Of a stretch of 64,000 nucleotides of DNA, positions 44,982 through 53,423 are shown in pieces. The DNA comes from Gammaproteobacteria bacterium (GTDB lineage Bacteria > Pseudomonadota > Gammaproteobacteria > Legionellales > Legionellaceae), in assembly GCA_030147635.1 (NCBI GenBank), contig JASBUZ010000029.1, positions 37,985-101,984 on the forward strand, written 5' to 3'. The notes below the pieces were generated by a model. It had not been told where the DNA came from. It saw only the letters and a program-made list of their open reading frames with translations, and searched no databases. The position numbers and the translations under genes are program-made. Every line of letters starts with the position of its first letter. Position 1 is the stretch's first letter.

Positions 44982-45935
44982 CTATTTAAAGTGAGAAAAA
45001 GACCGCAGATTAAGAGTGGTAGGGGTATTATGATTGAGTAGGGTAATCCCTTGGCCCTCTCTGAGTACTCCAATATGCGTCAAAGGGTAGCCAAAATGAG
45101 CCTCGAAGCGTTCTGCGAGGCTTGGATAGGCTTTCTGGCTAACGCTAAAAAGTAGGGCATAATCTTCACCGCCCGTAAGTTGTGCCTCTATTGGTTTTAG
45201 TCCCAATGTCTCACAAGTGGTGGTAAACTGGGTATTGGGGCTAAATTGCTCGAGATGTAGCTCAGCTTTAAGCGTGCAAGCTTCACATAAGCGCTCTAAA
45301 TCGACGATTAATCCATCAGAGGTGTCTATCATGCTAGTTACGGCATCTTCTTGCCCTAGCCAAAGGCCTTCTTTGAGTCGTGCATTTGGAGTTAAAAAGG
45401 CATCTAGGTAACGGCTATCACACATTTTGGTTTGCTCAAGCGCTGAGAAGCCAAGGTGAGCTTCTCCGATATTGCCAGAAATACAGATAAAATCACCAGG
45501 CTTCGCATGGCTTCTAAACTTGATATGTTTTTTATTTGCAATGCCAATGGCAGTAACGCTAATCAACAGTTGTTCGCTTGAACTCGTGGTATCGCCACCA
45601 ATGAGTAGCACAGAGGCCTTCTGACAGCTGTTTGCAAAGGCGTCTAGAAAGGCATCGGCTTGTTCTTGAAAATGAGGTGGGATAGATAGACCAAGTAGCA
45701 CATACTGAGGTTTTGCACCCATTGCCGCCAAATCACTTAAATTGACGTGCAATGCCTTATGGGCAAGGCTTTTTGCATCTTGATAGCTGAGGCGAAAGTG
45801 CGTATCTTCAACCAACAAATCTTTGCTGATTAAGTAGTTTTGTTTCTGACTAAAAGGCATGCAGGCGGCATCATCACCGATTTGTTCTGGAAACATCGTT
45901 TGTAGTTTTTGGATAATACCTGATTCACTAAGCAT
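44982..45935 (-). CDS. thiL: Thiamine-monophosphate kinase
   Basis: About 317 residues; phosphorylates thiamine monophosphate to the active diphosphate. Conserved IGDDAACM, SKDLLVEDTHF, KALHVNLSDLAAMGA, LIGGDTTSS, TSMIDTSDGLIVDL and TGGEDYALLF are ThiL motifs. The ATG at 45935 aligns with the family N-terminus, though no ribosome site is seen. It lies only ten bases from the opposing acetyltransferase start. Usual thiL partners (nusB, ribH, pgpA) are not beside it. Confidence 0.96.
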   Translation of the reverse strand: MLSESGIIQKLQTMFPEQIGDDAACMPFSQKQNYLISKDLLVEDTHFRLSYQDAKSLAHKALHVNLSDLAAMGAKPQYVLLGLSIPPHFQEQADAFLDAFANSCQKASVLLIGGDTTSSSEQLLISVTAIGIANKKHIKFRSHAKPGDFICISGNIGEAHLGFSALEQTKMCDSRYLDAFLTPNARLKEGLWLGQEDAVTSMIDTSDGLIVDLERLCEACTLKAELHLEQFSPNTQFTTTCETLGLKPIEAQLTGGEDYALLFSVSQKAYPSLAERFEAHFGYPLTHIGVLREGQGITLLNHNTPTTLNLRSFSHFK

Positions 45936-45945
45936 GGGCGTATTG

Positions 45946-46500
45946 ATGAAAATATTAGAAACCGAAAGATTAATCCTTCGAACCTTTGAAGAAACCGATC
46001 TTGACCCAATGACTGCCATTAATCAAGACCCACGAGTGATGGAGTATCTACTCGGACCCGTCGATAGAGCAGGTACTCAAGCGCTTATCGATAAAATCAA
46101 TCAGCATGATTTAGATTACGGCTATACACTTTATGCTGTTGAGTTGAAATCGACTGGTGAGTTCATTGGTTTTGTGGGCTTATTGACGCCAAACTTTGAT
46201 GCGCACTTTATGCCTAATACTGAAATTGGCTGGCGTTTAAGCTCAAAGCATTGGGGGAATGGCTATGCGCCAGAAGCGGCCACAGCCGTGCTTAAGTATG
46301 CGTTTAAGGTGCTAGAGTTGCCCGAGGTGGTTTCTTTTACAGTTGTGAATAATCAAAAGTCACGACGTGTGATGGAGAAAATTGGTTTGCAGTATAATGA
46401 GTCGGATGATTTTAATCACCCCAAGGTACCGCCCGATAGTCCTTTATACAGGCATGTGCTTTATCGTTTGTCTCGGGAAGACTACATTAAGTTTTCTTAG
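45946..46500 (+). CDS. GNAT acetyltransferase, RimJ/RimL-like
   Basis: 184 residues. Opening MKILETERLILRTFEETDLD, IGWRLSSKHWGNGYAPEAA (acetyl-CoA loop) and VNNQKSRRVMEKIGL are typical of the RimJ/RimL-type GNAT subgroup that acetylates N-terminal or small-molecule amines. Substrate unknown. The ATG at 45946 gives the standard start; an in-frame ATG at 45934 is also possible. Divergent from thiL with only ten bases between, so their promoters must lie within the opposing genes. Confidence 0.88.
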   Translation: MKILETERLILRTFEETDLDPMTAINQDPRVMEYLLGPVDRAGTQALIDKINQHDLDYGYTLYAVELKSTGEFIGFVGLLTPNFDAHFMPNTEIGWRLSSKHWGNGYAPEAATAVLKYAFKVLELPEVVSFTVVNNQKSRRVMEKIGLQYNESDDFNHPKVPPDSPLYRHVLYRLSREDYIKFS

Positions 46501-46512
46501 CTCCCATTGCTT

Positions 46513-46785
46513 TTAGTTATCTTCGTTTTCGCGATAAATAATCGCCATGTTTCCAATCAGCTGAATAAATTCAGCTTCGAGAGCATCACACAGAGAGTTA
46601 GCGATTTCCATGCGCTCTTCTTTGTCAGCTGCGCCATTGATTTTGACTTTAATCAGTTCATGCGCATCGAGCGCGATACTGGTTTCATCAATAACTGGCT
46701 GAGTCAGCCCTTTGGCGCCAATAATAATGACGGGGTTTAGGCGGTGTGCTTCAGCCTTAAGGCGTTTTTTGTCTGCTTTGTTCAT
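46513..46785 (-). CDS. yhbY: YhbY-family RNA-binding protein (CRM domain)
   Basis: 90 residues, a single CRM domain: ADKKRLKAEAHRLNPVIIIG, GAKGLTQPVI, HELIKVKI and LIGNMAIIYR. The GxxG-like loop (GAKG) contacts RNA; E. coli YhbY associates with pre-50S particles. It converges on the acetyltransferase with a 12-base gap. The next gene on the same strand downstream is not co-directional in function (phr lies upstream). Confidence 0.94.
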   Translation of the reverse strand: MNKADKKRLKAEAHRLNPVIIIGAKGLTQPVIDETSIALDAHELIKVKINGAADKEERMEIANSLCDALEAEFIQLIGNMAIIYRENEDN

Positions 46786-46843
46786 GGACTATTTATCTCA
46801 ATATAAAAGGGCGTATTATATCACCTTTTAGTTAAAGCAGCAT

Positions 46844-48268
46844 TCATACGGTTTTGTTTTTTAACGTTTGAAATGCGTCCAGGGCCTCTATGCGTGAGAT
46901 TTTCAAATCCACAATGGGGTTGGGGTAGGTTTTTCCTAGCGTGATGTTAGCTTTTTGTAGGGCTTTCTCAGGGGCTTCCCAAGGGCTAAACAGATACTTG
47001 TTCGGGAGTTGTTTTAGCTCGGGCACAAAGCGTCGGACATAATAACCATCGGGGTCAAATTTTTGACCTTGGGTGACAGGATTAAAAATTCTGAAATAAG
47101 GAGCTGCATCAGCACCACAGCCTGCAACCCATTGCCAACTTGCGCTATTGTTGGCGAGATCTGCATCTACGAGTGTATCCCAAAACCACTGTTCACCTAA
47201 ACGCCAGTCTAGTCGTAAATTTTTCACCAAAAAAGAACCAACGAGCATGCGAGCACGGTTATGCATATAGCCTGTCTGCCAAAGCTCACGCATGCCCGCA
47301 TCAATCATGGGAATGCCTGTCTGGCCGCGCTGCCATGCTTGAAGCGCTTGCTTATCTTGTTGCCATGGGAAGTGATCAAATTTAGCTTGTAAGTTTTTTT
47401 GGGGGAGATCAGGATGAAAATAAAGCAAGCTATAAGAAAACTCACGCCAGCCAAGTTCACTACAAAAATGCTCGATATGTTGATTGCGGGACATGCTCCT
47501 CAAATGATGCCACAAGGTATTCGGCGAGATTTCCCCAAAGTGTAGGTGTGGTGAGAGCCTAGAGACGCAAGGTTTGGCTGGGAAGTCACGTCCGCCTTTG
47601 TAGTGCTCGAGCCCGTCCTCGATAAATTCTTGAAAGCGTTTTTGGGCAGCTTTTTCGCCAATTTCCCAATGTGGTTCGAGCTGTTTATCCCAAGGGGTAT
47701 CGGGCAGTAACTTGAGTTGCTCTATTGTGAGCGTGCTTTTTTCATCAAAGCAGTATTTAGTTTTTTTAGGAGGTGGAAGGGGCTTACGAGGCTCGGGCGC
47801 CAGTAAGCAGCCATTTTTATAAAATGGGGTAAAGACTTTATAGGGTTCGCCATTGTCTTTAAGAATTTCCCGTGGCTCCCACAATAAAATCCCATTTTCA
47901 CTTTGAACGGTAATGCCTTTTGCTTGTAGTTCTGCTTTGATGATTTTATCTCGTCGAATAGCCCAAGGTTCGTAACAACGATTCCAGTGGATAGATTCCA
48001 CTTTATAGCGAGAGACAAGGTCGAGCAGAATATCGATAGGGTTGCCAATATAGACGGATAGTTTGTCTTTGAGGGAAGTGCTAAGTGCTTTAAGTGAGTA
48101 ATGCAACCACCAGCGACTTGCAGCGCCCATGGCATAGGGGCCCGCATTCTGGTCATCGAGAATATAAATGGGGAGAGTGCCCTCGTGCTTGGCGGCCCCT
48201 GTAAGTGCTGGATTGTCGGCAAGCCGTAAGTCTTGCCGAAACCAGTGGATAGATATTTTTTTATTCAT
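46844..48268 (-). CDS. phr: Deoxyribodipyrimidine photolyase
   Basis: 474 residues, class I CPD photolyase. The N-terminal antenna domain starts ISIHWFRQDLRLADNPAL; the FAD-binding domain has RLSPHLHFGEISP, ELGWREFSYS, TGIPMIDAGMRELWQTGYMHNR split across conserved segments, and LANNSASWQWVAG. It repairs UV pyrimidine dimers using blue light. No SOS-type operator is evident. Confidence 0.97.
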   Translation of the reverse strand: MNKKISIHWFRQDLRLADNPALTGAAKHEGTLPIYILDDQNAGPYAMGAASRWWLHYSLKALSTSLKDKLSVYIGNPIDILLDLVSRYKVESIHWNRCYEPWAIRRDKIIKAELQAKGITVQSENGILLWEPREILKDNGEPYKVFTPFYKNGCLLAPEPRKPLPPPKKTKYCFDEKSTLTIEQLKLLPDTPWDKQLEPHWEIGEKAAQKRFQEFIEDGLEHYKGGRDFPAKPCVSRLSPHLHFGEISPNTLWHHLRSMSRNQHIEHFCSELGWREFSYSLLYFHPDLPQKNLQAKFDHFPWQQDKQALQAWQRGQTGIPMIDAGMRELWQTGYMHNRARMLVGSFLVKNLRLDWRLGEQWFWDTLVDADLANNSASWQWVAGCGADAAPYFRIFNPVTQGQKFDPDGYYVRRFVPELKQLPNKYLFSPWEAPEKALQKANITLGKTYPNPIVDLKISRIEALDAFQTLKNKTV

Positions 48269-48316
48269 AAGATGAAATGATATGTGTTTTTTATAGAGAT
48301 TTCACTCGCTTGAAAT

Positions 48317-48553
48317 TTATAAAAAACGTTTGCGTGCTACTGCTTTACCAGAACCAGTTTTAAAGTACTTTTCTAGAGCCATGGCCCTTTCTTTGGTTTC
48401 GACCGCAATATAGCTTTTAAGTTTTATGGGTAGGACGTGCTTGGTTGCGGGTACACTGCCTTTACTATGAGCTTCAACACGTTGTTTTAAGTTTCCGCTA
48501 AAGCCGACGTAAATGTTGTTATTTGATAACTCAAGAAAGTAGACGTAATACAT
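48317..48553 (-). CDS. Small GIY-YIG domain protein
   Basis: 78 residues covering just one GIY-YIG fold: YYVYFLELSNNNIYVGFSGN (the GIY and YIG strands appear as VYF and YVG), the Arg of LKQRVEAH and the Glu of LEKYFK are in place. Members are widespread, of uncertain role, and common near repeats and RNA genes. It lies next to tRNA-Ser with a GC-rich palindrome between. Confidence 0.88.
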   Translation of the reverse strand: MYYVYFLELSNNNIYVGFSGNLKQRVEAHSKGSVPATKHVLPIKLKSYIAVETKERAMALEKYFKTGSGKAVARKRFL

Positions 48554-48631
48554 AGAAGTAGAAGCTTACCAATTCCAAAAACTGCCTCACTACGCCAAGG
48601 CTTCGTGAGACACTCCTAGCTCTAACTCGCT

Positions 48632-48654
48632 TTCGGGTGGCTGCGCCGCCCGAA
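48632..48654. repeat. GC-rich hairpin downstream of tRNA-Ser
   Basis: TTCGGGTGG (48632-48640) pairs with CCGCCCGAA (48646-48654) apart from one wobble, with a five-base loop. No T-run follows on the minus strand. It may be the 3' end of the tRNA transcript or a dispersed repeat. Confidence 0.55.
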
Positions 48655-48671
48655 GCTCGAAGAGCGTAGGG

Positions 48672-48762
48672 TGGCGGAGAGAGAGGGATTCGAACCCTCG
48701 ATACGGGGTTACCGTATACACACTTTCCAGGCGTGCGCCTTCGACCGCTCGGCCACCTCTCC
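48672..48762 (-). tRNA. tRNA-Ser (anticodon GGA)
   Basis: A 91-nt class II tRNA with long variable arm and encoded CCA. The acceptor stem GGAGAGG pairs with TCTCTCC, the T-loop is GGTTCGAATCC, and the anticodon loop CTGGAAA reads TCC/TCT. Confidence 0.96.
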
Positions 48763-48857
48763 GAAGACGGCAAGATTATCTTGTCACGCTTATAAAATCA
48801 ACAAAAAAGCTAAGTTCAGCTATACTTTTCAATATCTTTCATGTTGGACAAAATATT

Positions 48858-49313
48858 ATGTTTAAAACGTTAGGGTATGCAGGGGTATTTTTAGGTGCGA
48901 GTCTATTTGCCAGTCAGGTGATGGCTATTCCATGCTTTATTACTATGGTCAAAGGCAGTTGTTGGCAGAAATATACAGTAACTGTGGATGTATTAGATGC
49001 AGAGAATGACCAAGCGTTAATGACGATTACCATTCCTAAAGGTAGGAACTGGACCAGACAATCTTTTGAAGCGAAGCCCAAGCAGCGCTTTATGCTACGT
49101 GCAACTTTCTCACCTACATTCTGGAAGACGGAAGAAGGAAGACAGTATTATGCTAAGCGCTATTGGTCACTCCCTGAAGATATTAAAGGCGAGGTTGCTT
49201 GGCACGTTGGCGCTTGTTTCCCAGGTGATTTTTCAGGGGTACCAACCCCGCCTGAAGCAGCTGGAAATTGTTCATGTGATAGACGAGAAATCCCGCCAGT
49301 CGCTCAGCCTTGA
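48858..49313 (+). CDS. Unknown secreted protein with Cys-rich tail
   Basis: 151 residues with a signal peptide (FKTLGYAGVFLGASLFAS, cleavage near VMA). The mature protein is beta-rich with Cys at CFITMVKGSCW, GACFPG and NCSCDRR, so disulfides are likely. No family is recognised. Its last ~12 codons and stop are inside one copy of a 42-bp repeat whose other copy lies at the rsmB 3' end. Confidence 0.7.
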   Translation: MFKTLGYAGVFLGASLFASQVMAIPCFITMVKGSCWQKYTVTVDVLDAENDQALMTITIPKGRNWTRQSFEAKPKQRFMLRATFSPTFWKTEEGRQYYAKRYWSLPEDIKGEVAWHVGACFPGDFSGVPTPPEAAGNCSCDRREIPPVAQP

Positions 49314-49314
49314 G
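49273..49314 (+). repeat. 42-bp imperfect direct repeat, copy A
   Basis: Matches 52115-52156 at 37 of 42 positions, including the unbroken AATCCCGCCAGTCG. It covers the stop codon of the secreted-protein gene. With copy B it brackets the 899-residue repeat gene. Confidence 0.85.
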
Positions 49315-49339
49315 TCAATTAGTAGAGAATCGGTTGAAC

Positions 49340-52039
49340 TTAAGGCATGAGGGCTGGGAAAGGATTCTCTCTAGCCTCTTCTTGCTGTTTGTGGAGGGGC
49401 TCCATAAGCGTTATTTGAATGTCTTGTAATTTTCCTAGAGTCTCAGAGTCAAGTTTTCCTATTGCTCTCATTCTGGTGTTCTGTTTATAGCTATTGATGT
49501 GAGTGAAAATCGTTTTGATGGTTTCATTTTTGATGTCTTCTGGAAGTTTTAGCATGGCCTCGGTGAGGTGCGGAATAGCCTCTGGTTTGTTCAATACTAC
49601 TGCTATCATGAGTGCGTTAAGGCTATTATTTTGACTGGTTTGAATAAAGACTGCTTTAATGATTTCATTTTTGATATCTTCTGGAAGTTTTAGCATGGCC
49701 TCGGTGAGGTGCGGAATAGCCTCTGGTTTGTCCCATGCTGCTATCATGAGGGCGTTAAGGCTATTTTGACTGGTTTGAGTAAAGACTGTTTTAATGGTTT
49801 CATTTTTGATGCCTTCAGGAAGTTTTAGCAGGGCCTCGGTGAGGCGCGGAATAGCCTCTGGTTTTCCCCATGCTGCTATCATGAGGGCGTTCTCGCCATA
49901 GATATTGGTTTGAGTAAAGGCTGTTTTAATGGTTTCGTTTTTGATTGCTTCAGGGAGCCTTAGCATTGCATCGATGAGGTACGGAATGGCCTCTGGGTTG
50001 TCCAACATTGCTAGGATGATCGCGTTCTCGCCATCTTGATTGGTTTGAGTAAAGATTGTTTTAATCGTTTTATTTTTGATTGCTTCAGGGAGCCTTAGCA
50101 TTGCATCGATGAGGTATGGAATGGCCTCTGGGTTTTTACATACTGCTTCCATGAGCACGTTAAAGCCAATTTCACTGGTTTGAGTAAAGATTATTTTAAT
50201 GGTTTCATTTTTGATTGCTTCAGGGAGCCTTAGCATTGCATCGATGAGGTACGGAATGGCCTTTGGGCTGTCCAGTACTGCCAAGATGAGTACGTTAAGG
50301 CCAGTTTGACTGGTTTGAGTAAAGGTTGTTCTGATGGTTTTATTTTTGATATTTTCGGGGAGCTTTAACATGGCATCGGTGAGGTGAGGAATGGCCTCTG
50401 GTTTGTCCAGCACTGCCAGGATGAGGGCGTTATCGCCAGCTTGATTGGTTTGAGTAAGAGCCGTTTTAAGCATTTCGCTTTGGCTATCATTCAGGAGCTG
50501 TAGTCCTCTCATGAGTGGAGCACCTCTCAGTAAGAAATTGACATCTTCTTTGATACTTATAAGAAACAAGTTGAGATATGTTTGAATCATCTCTTGTTTG
50601 ATTTCATGACTGAGAGCGGAAGTCATGAGGAATTTAAAACTAGCGGGCTGTTTATTCTCAGGCAACTGGGCTAGAAAGTCACCCAGTGCTTGTTTGATAG
50701 TTGCTGCAGGTTGTTTTAGATAGAATAAAGCGTTTAGCAAGTCATAAATATTTTCTTGTTTGAGTAAGGCAGTAGTACTCATGCCAACTTCACTGGGTGA
50801 AGCGTTTGGGTTCATGATAGTATCTATGTTTTGTTGCTCATCTGGATTTATTTCAAAGTAGTGTTTTACTTTGATACCTTGCCAAAGTAACTGGCGTACA
50901 TTGGGCCAATTGAGGTCTGTTACTCCGGTTGTATTGGTTAAGAAAAAGAGCTTTTTGAAAGCCTGAAACGCAGCAATGTGTTTCTCTCGAGCTGCATCTA
51001 TTCGAAGTGCTTTAGTGGCTCTTTTATAGTTTCTTTTTATTTCATCAACAGTTTCGGCTTCTTCTGAAAGCTCAGCTTCTGCATTTTGTGCCCACTCTAC
51101 ATCTGGTTTAGGGAGCCCGGTTTCACCGAGTAATGCTTGAATTTTAGTTTTTTTACGTTTATTTAACCCACTGAATGCTTTGGGATTTTTCTCCACAAAG
51201 GCTTGCATATTATTGTGAGCTTCTTGTCTAATTTGCTCTGCCCGTGCGAGCTTTTCTTGGAGTATTTCTTCTGTTTGTAATAACTCCTTTACAACGGGGG
51301 TATCTTGAAAAAGCAGTGCCAGCTGATTTTCAATTGCTTCATACTCATCAAGTGGATAAGCGTCTTCTTTCGGGCCGGTGTAACCTGCCTGGCTTAGTTG
51401 ACCACGAAGTTGATCTTCAAGGCCTTGAAGTGTGGAGAACACGCGTAGCTCTCTATCGAAGGCTTCTTTTAGTTTGGCCCGAATTTCTGTATTAGGGATT
51501 TCCTCAAACATGTGATTGAGATGCTGGTCGCTTCTATTGAGAGGATGTACTCCATAACCCTCCTCCTCGGCGACAGAAAAACATCGATTATTAACGTGGT
51601 CATCATCACTGATTGTACTTGCAGTACGTGCCACAATGTCACGTCTAAACCGATACATTAAGTCATTTAAACTTTTTGCCAGAAAAAAGCCATCCAATAT
51701 TTCATTAACTCCATTATGAAATCCAGGTGTACATTTTTCAGCGCGCTCCTGCAATTTTAGAGCAATTATAGTTTTTTCAGAAGGTTTATTATTTTCGGCC
51801 ATGAATCGGTCATGAATTACTTTAAGAGCCTGGCACACTTCGTTTTTCAAGGCATAGACAGAACTTTCTCCAATATGTCGTTCTATATCCGCTGAAAATG
51901 CTTTTTGCTCTGCTTCATTCATGTAGTTTCCAATCGCATTGAGCAAGTTTATTTGTTCTTCGGAGCTGATTTTATCGCCTGAGTGAACAAACTCGGTTTC
52001 AGGAAGTGCATAAATGGCATGAGGGTTGATGTTTGACAT
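49340..52039 (-). CDS. Large tandem-repeat protein (899 residues)
   Basis: No signal peptide. Residues 1-525 are helical with a coiled-coil-like stretch (about 225-330). Residues 526-842 are seven tandem repeats of 45 residues (the last has 47), consensus like FTQTNxxGxNALMxA, then PEAIPHLTEAMLKLPE and IKNETIK; a decayed eighth follows. The G-x-N-A-L-x-x-A core recalls ankyrin repeats, but the unit is longer and may form a related solenoid. DNA copies are highly similar, suggesting recent expansion. Flanking 42-bp direct repeats suggest insertion or duplication. A host-directed role is inference. Confidence 0.85.
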   Translation of the reverse strand: MSNINPHAIYALPETEFVHSGDKISSEEQINLLNAIGNYMNEAEQKAFSADIERHIGESSVYALKNEVCQALKVIHDRFMAENNKPSEKTIIALKLQERAEKCTPGFHNGVNEILDGFFLAKSLNDLMYRFRRDIVARTASTISDDDHVNNRCFSVAEEEGYGVHPLNRSDQHLNHMFEEIPNTEIRAKLKEAFDRELRVFSTLQGLEDQLRGQLSQAGYTGPKEDAYPLDEYEAIENQLALLFQDTPVVKELLQTEEILQEKLARAEQIRQEAHNNMQAFVEKNPKAFSGLNKRKKTKIQALLGETGLPKPDVEWAQNAEAELSEEAETVDEIKRNYKRATKALRIDAAREKHIAAFQAFKKLFFLTNTTGVTDLNWPNVRQLLWQGIKVKHYFEINPDEQQNIDTIMNPNASPSEVGMSTTALLKQENIYDLLNALFYLKQPAATIKQALGDFLAQLPENKQPASFKFLMTSALSHEIKQEMIQTYLNLFLISIKEDVNFLLRGAPLMRGLQLLNDSQSEMLKTALTQTNQAGDNALILAVLDKPEAIPHLTDAMLKLPENIKNKTIRTTFTQTSQTGLNVLILAVLDSPKAIPYLIDAMLRLPEAIKNETIKIIFTQTSEIGFNVLMEAVCKNPEAIPYLIDAMLRLPEAIKNKTIKTIFTQTNQDGENAIILAMLDNPEAIPYLIDAMLRLPEAIKNETIKTAFTQTNIYGENALMIAAWGKPEAIPRLTEALLKLPEGIKNETIKTVFTQTSQNSLNALMIAAWDKPEAIPHLTEAMLKLPEDIKNEIIKAVFIQTSQNNSLNALMIAVVLNKPEAIPHLTEAMLKLPEDIKNETIKTIFTHINSYKQNTRMRAIGKLDSETLGKLQDIQITLMEPLHKQQEEARENPFPALMP
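49514..50464 (-). repeat. Seven tandem 135-bp coding repeats
   Basis: 951 bases encode residues 526-842 of the 899-residue protein: six units of 45 codons and one of 47. A phrase such as GTTTGAGTAAAGACTG recurs once per unit on the plus strand. Unit number may vary between strains through slippage or recombination. Confidence 0.92.
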
Positions 52040-52114
52040 AGTTTAAGATTTTTAAGTTAGCAGCAAGGGGCGTCAGCATTATACACTAATGTTCATATTA
52101 AGTACAAATTGATG

Positions 52115-52156
52115 CATGTGATAGATAAATAATCCCGCCAGTCGATCAGCCTTGAG
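52115..52156 (+). repeat. 42-bp imperfect direct repeat, copy B
   Basis: Second copy of the 49273-49314 element. It covers the rsmB stop codon and the 31 bases beyond. Read in the frame of the secreted protein it gives CDR-stop-IIPPVDQP-stop against CDRREIPPVAQP-stop, as if it were a decayed gene end. Confidence 0.82.
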
Positions 52157-53423
52157 CCTTGCAAAGTACGCTGTAAAAAAAGCCATCCATTTCAAATTCA
52201 CCGGGTAGAATTTGTAGGCCGTGTCCTGTGGCGTGGCCAAAGCTTGGTAACTTAGGTGATACAATACAATCTGAGTTTGCTTGAATGAATGAGGCAATTT
52301 GAGTCTCATTTTCTTCGGGTAAAATACTACAAGTTGCATAAACAAACACACCGCCTGGTTTGAGTAAAGGCCATAACGCTTTGAGAAGAGATGCCTGTGT
52401 TTGAATCACTTTGGTAATTTCTTCAGGTGTTCTTAAGAGTTTGATATCGGGGTGTCTTCGAATGACACCCGTGGCCGAGCAAGGCGCATCTAATAAAATT
52501 CTATCGAACAGCTCACCATCCCACCAAGCTTTGGGTGTTTCGCCATTGCCAGTGATGCAAGTTGCTTTGAGGTTGAGGCGTGACAAGTTTTCTTGGGTTT
52601 TTAGCATGCGCTTGGATTCAATATCGAGTGCAACACAGGCTGCGAGCTTTGGCTCCGTTTCTAAGATATGGCAGGTTTTTCCACCGGGTGCGGCGCAGGC
52701 ATCTAGCACGCGAAGTCCGGGCTTTAAATCAAGGAGTGTTGCTGCAAGTTGCGCTGCACCATCTTGTACTGAGACTTGACCACCTGCAAATCCAGGTAGG
52801 GCGTGTACATCAGTTGGTTCTTCAAGTTTTAGCCCGTGAGTCGTGTGCTTGAGCGGGGTTGCAACGATTGTGAGTTTAGTCTGATAAGCTTCACGCGTTG
52901 TTCGGTGCTGATTGACACGTAAGCTCATCGGCGGGTGTTGATTATTTGCCGTTGCAATCTGCTCCCAATGATTGGGCCACGCTGCCTGTAGTCGCCTAAG
53001 CAACCAGCCTGGATGGTTGTATACAGCTGTAGGATGCTTAGCAAGTTTTTCCTGAACTTTTTCTTTTTCTCGACAGAATCTTCTGAGTACGGCATTGACT
53101 AAACTTTTAGCCCAGGCAAACTTCGGTTGACTCAAAAGGCCAACGGTTTCATTTAACACGGCATACTCCGGGAGCTCCAGGATGTGCAACTGATAAAGGC
53201 CAAGCAGTAAAACCAACTCGACTTTGGTTTTTTTAACAGGTTTTTTCAGGAGTTGATTAGCAATAGCTTGCAGCTCAAAAAAATGTCTGCAAACGCCAAA
53301 ACACAGGGCTTTAGCAAACGGAGTAAGCTCAGTGTTTAAGTGGGAGAGCGAGTGCTTTTGCTCTAGTACTTCAAGTAGGGCTTGCAGGGCAAGGGCACGC
53401 TCTGATTGTTTTTTTCCGCTCAT
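52146..53423 (-). CDS. rsmB: 16S rRNA (cytosine-967-C5) methyltransferase RsmB
   Basis: 425 residues. An N-terminal NusB-like domain (about 5-130) precedes the SAM methyltransferase: VQDGAAQLAA, LDACAAPGGKTCHI, LDAPCSATGVIRRHPDIK and the catalytic-Cys segment VYATCSILPEEN. It methylates C967 of 16S rRNA. Third gene of def-fmt-rsmB, overlapping fmt by four bases. Its last codons and stop lie within repeat copy B. Confidence 0.97.
   Translation of the reverse strand: MSGKKQSERALALQALLEVLEQKHSLSHLNTELTPFAKALCFGVCRHFFELQAIANQLLKKPVKKTKVELVLLLGLYQLHILELPEYAVLNETVGLLSQPKFAWAKSLVNAVLRRFCREKEKVQEKLAKHPTAVYNHPGWLLRRLQAAWPNHWEQIATANNQHPPMSLRVNQHRTTREAYQTKLTIVATPLKHTTHGLKLEEPTDVHALPGFAGGQVSVQDGAAQLAATLLDLKPGLRVLDACAAPGGKTCHILETEPKLAACVALDIESKRMLKTQENLSRLNLKATCITGNGETPKAWWDGELFDRILLDAPCSATGVIRRHPDIKLLRTPEEITKVIQTQASLLKALWPLLKPGGVFVYATCSILPEENETQIASFIQANSDCIVSPKLPSFGHATGHGLQILPGEFEMDGFFYSVLCKAQG

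Noticed and set aside
48531-48773. 80-residue minus-strand reading frame over tRNA-Ser
   Set aside because: It is a translation of the tRNA-Ser gene and its flanks (Ser-Gly-Arg-Arg-Arg type sequence typical of such artefacts), not a protein gene.
52079-52351. 90-residue minus-strand reading frame at the rsmB end
   Set aside because: It is an alternative frame of the rsmB 3' end with no ribosome site or family signal.
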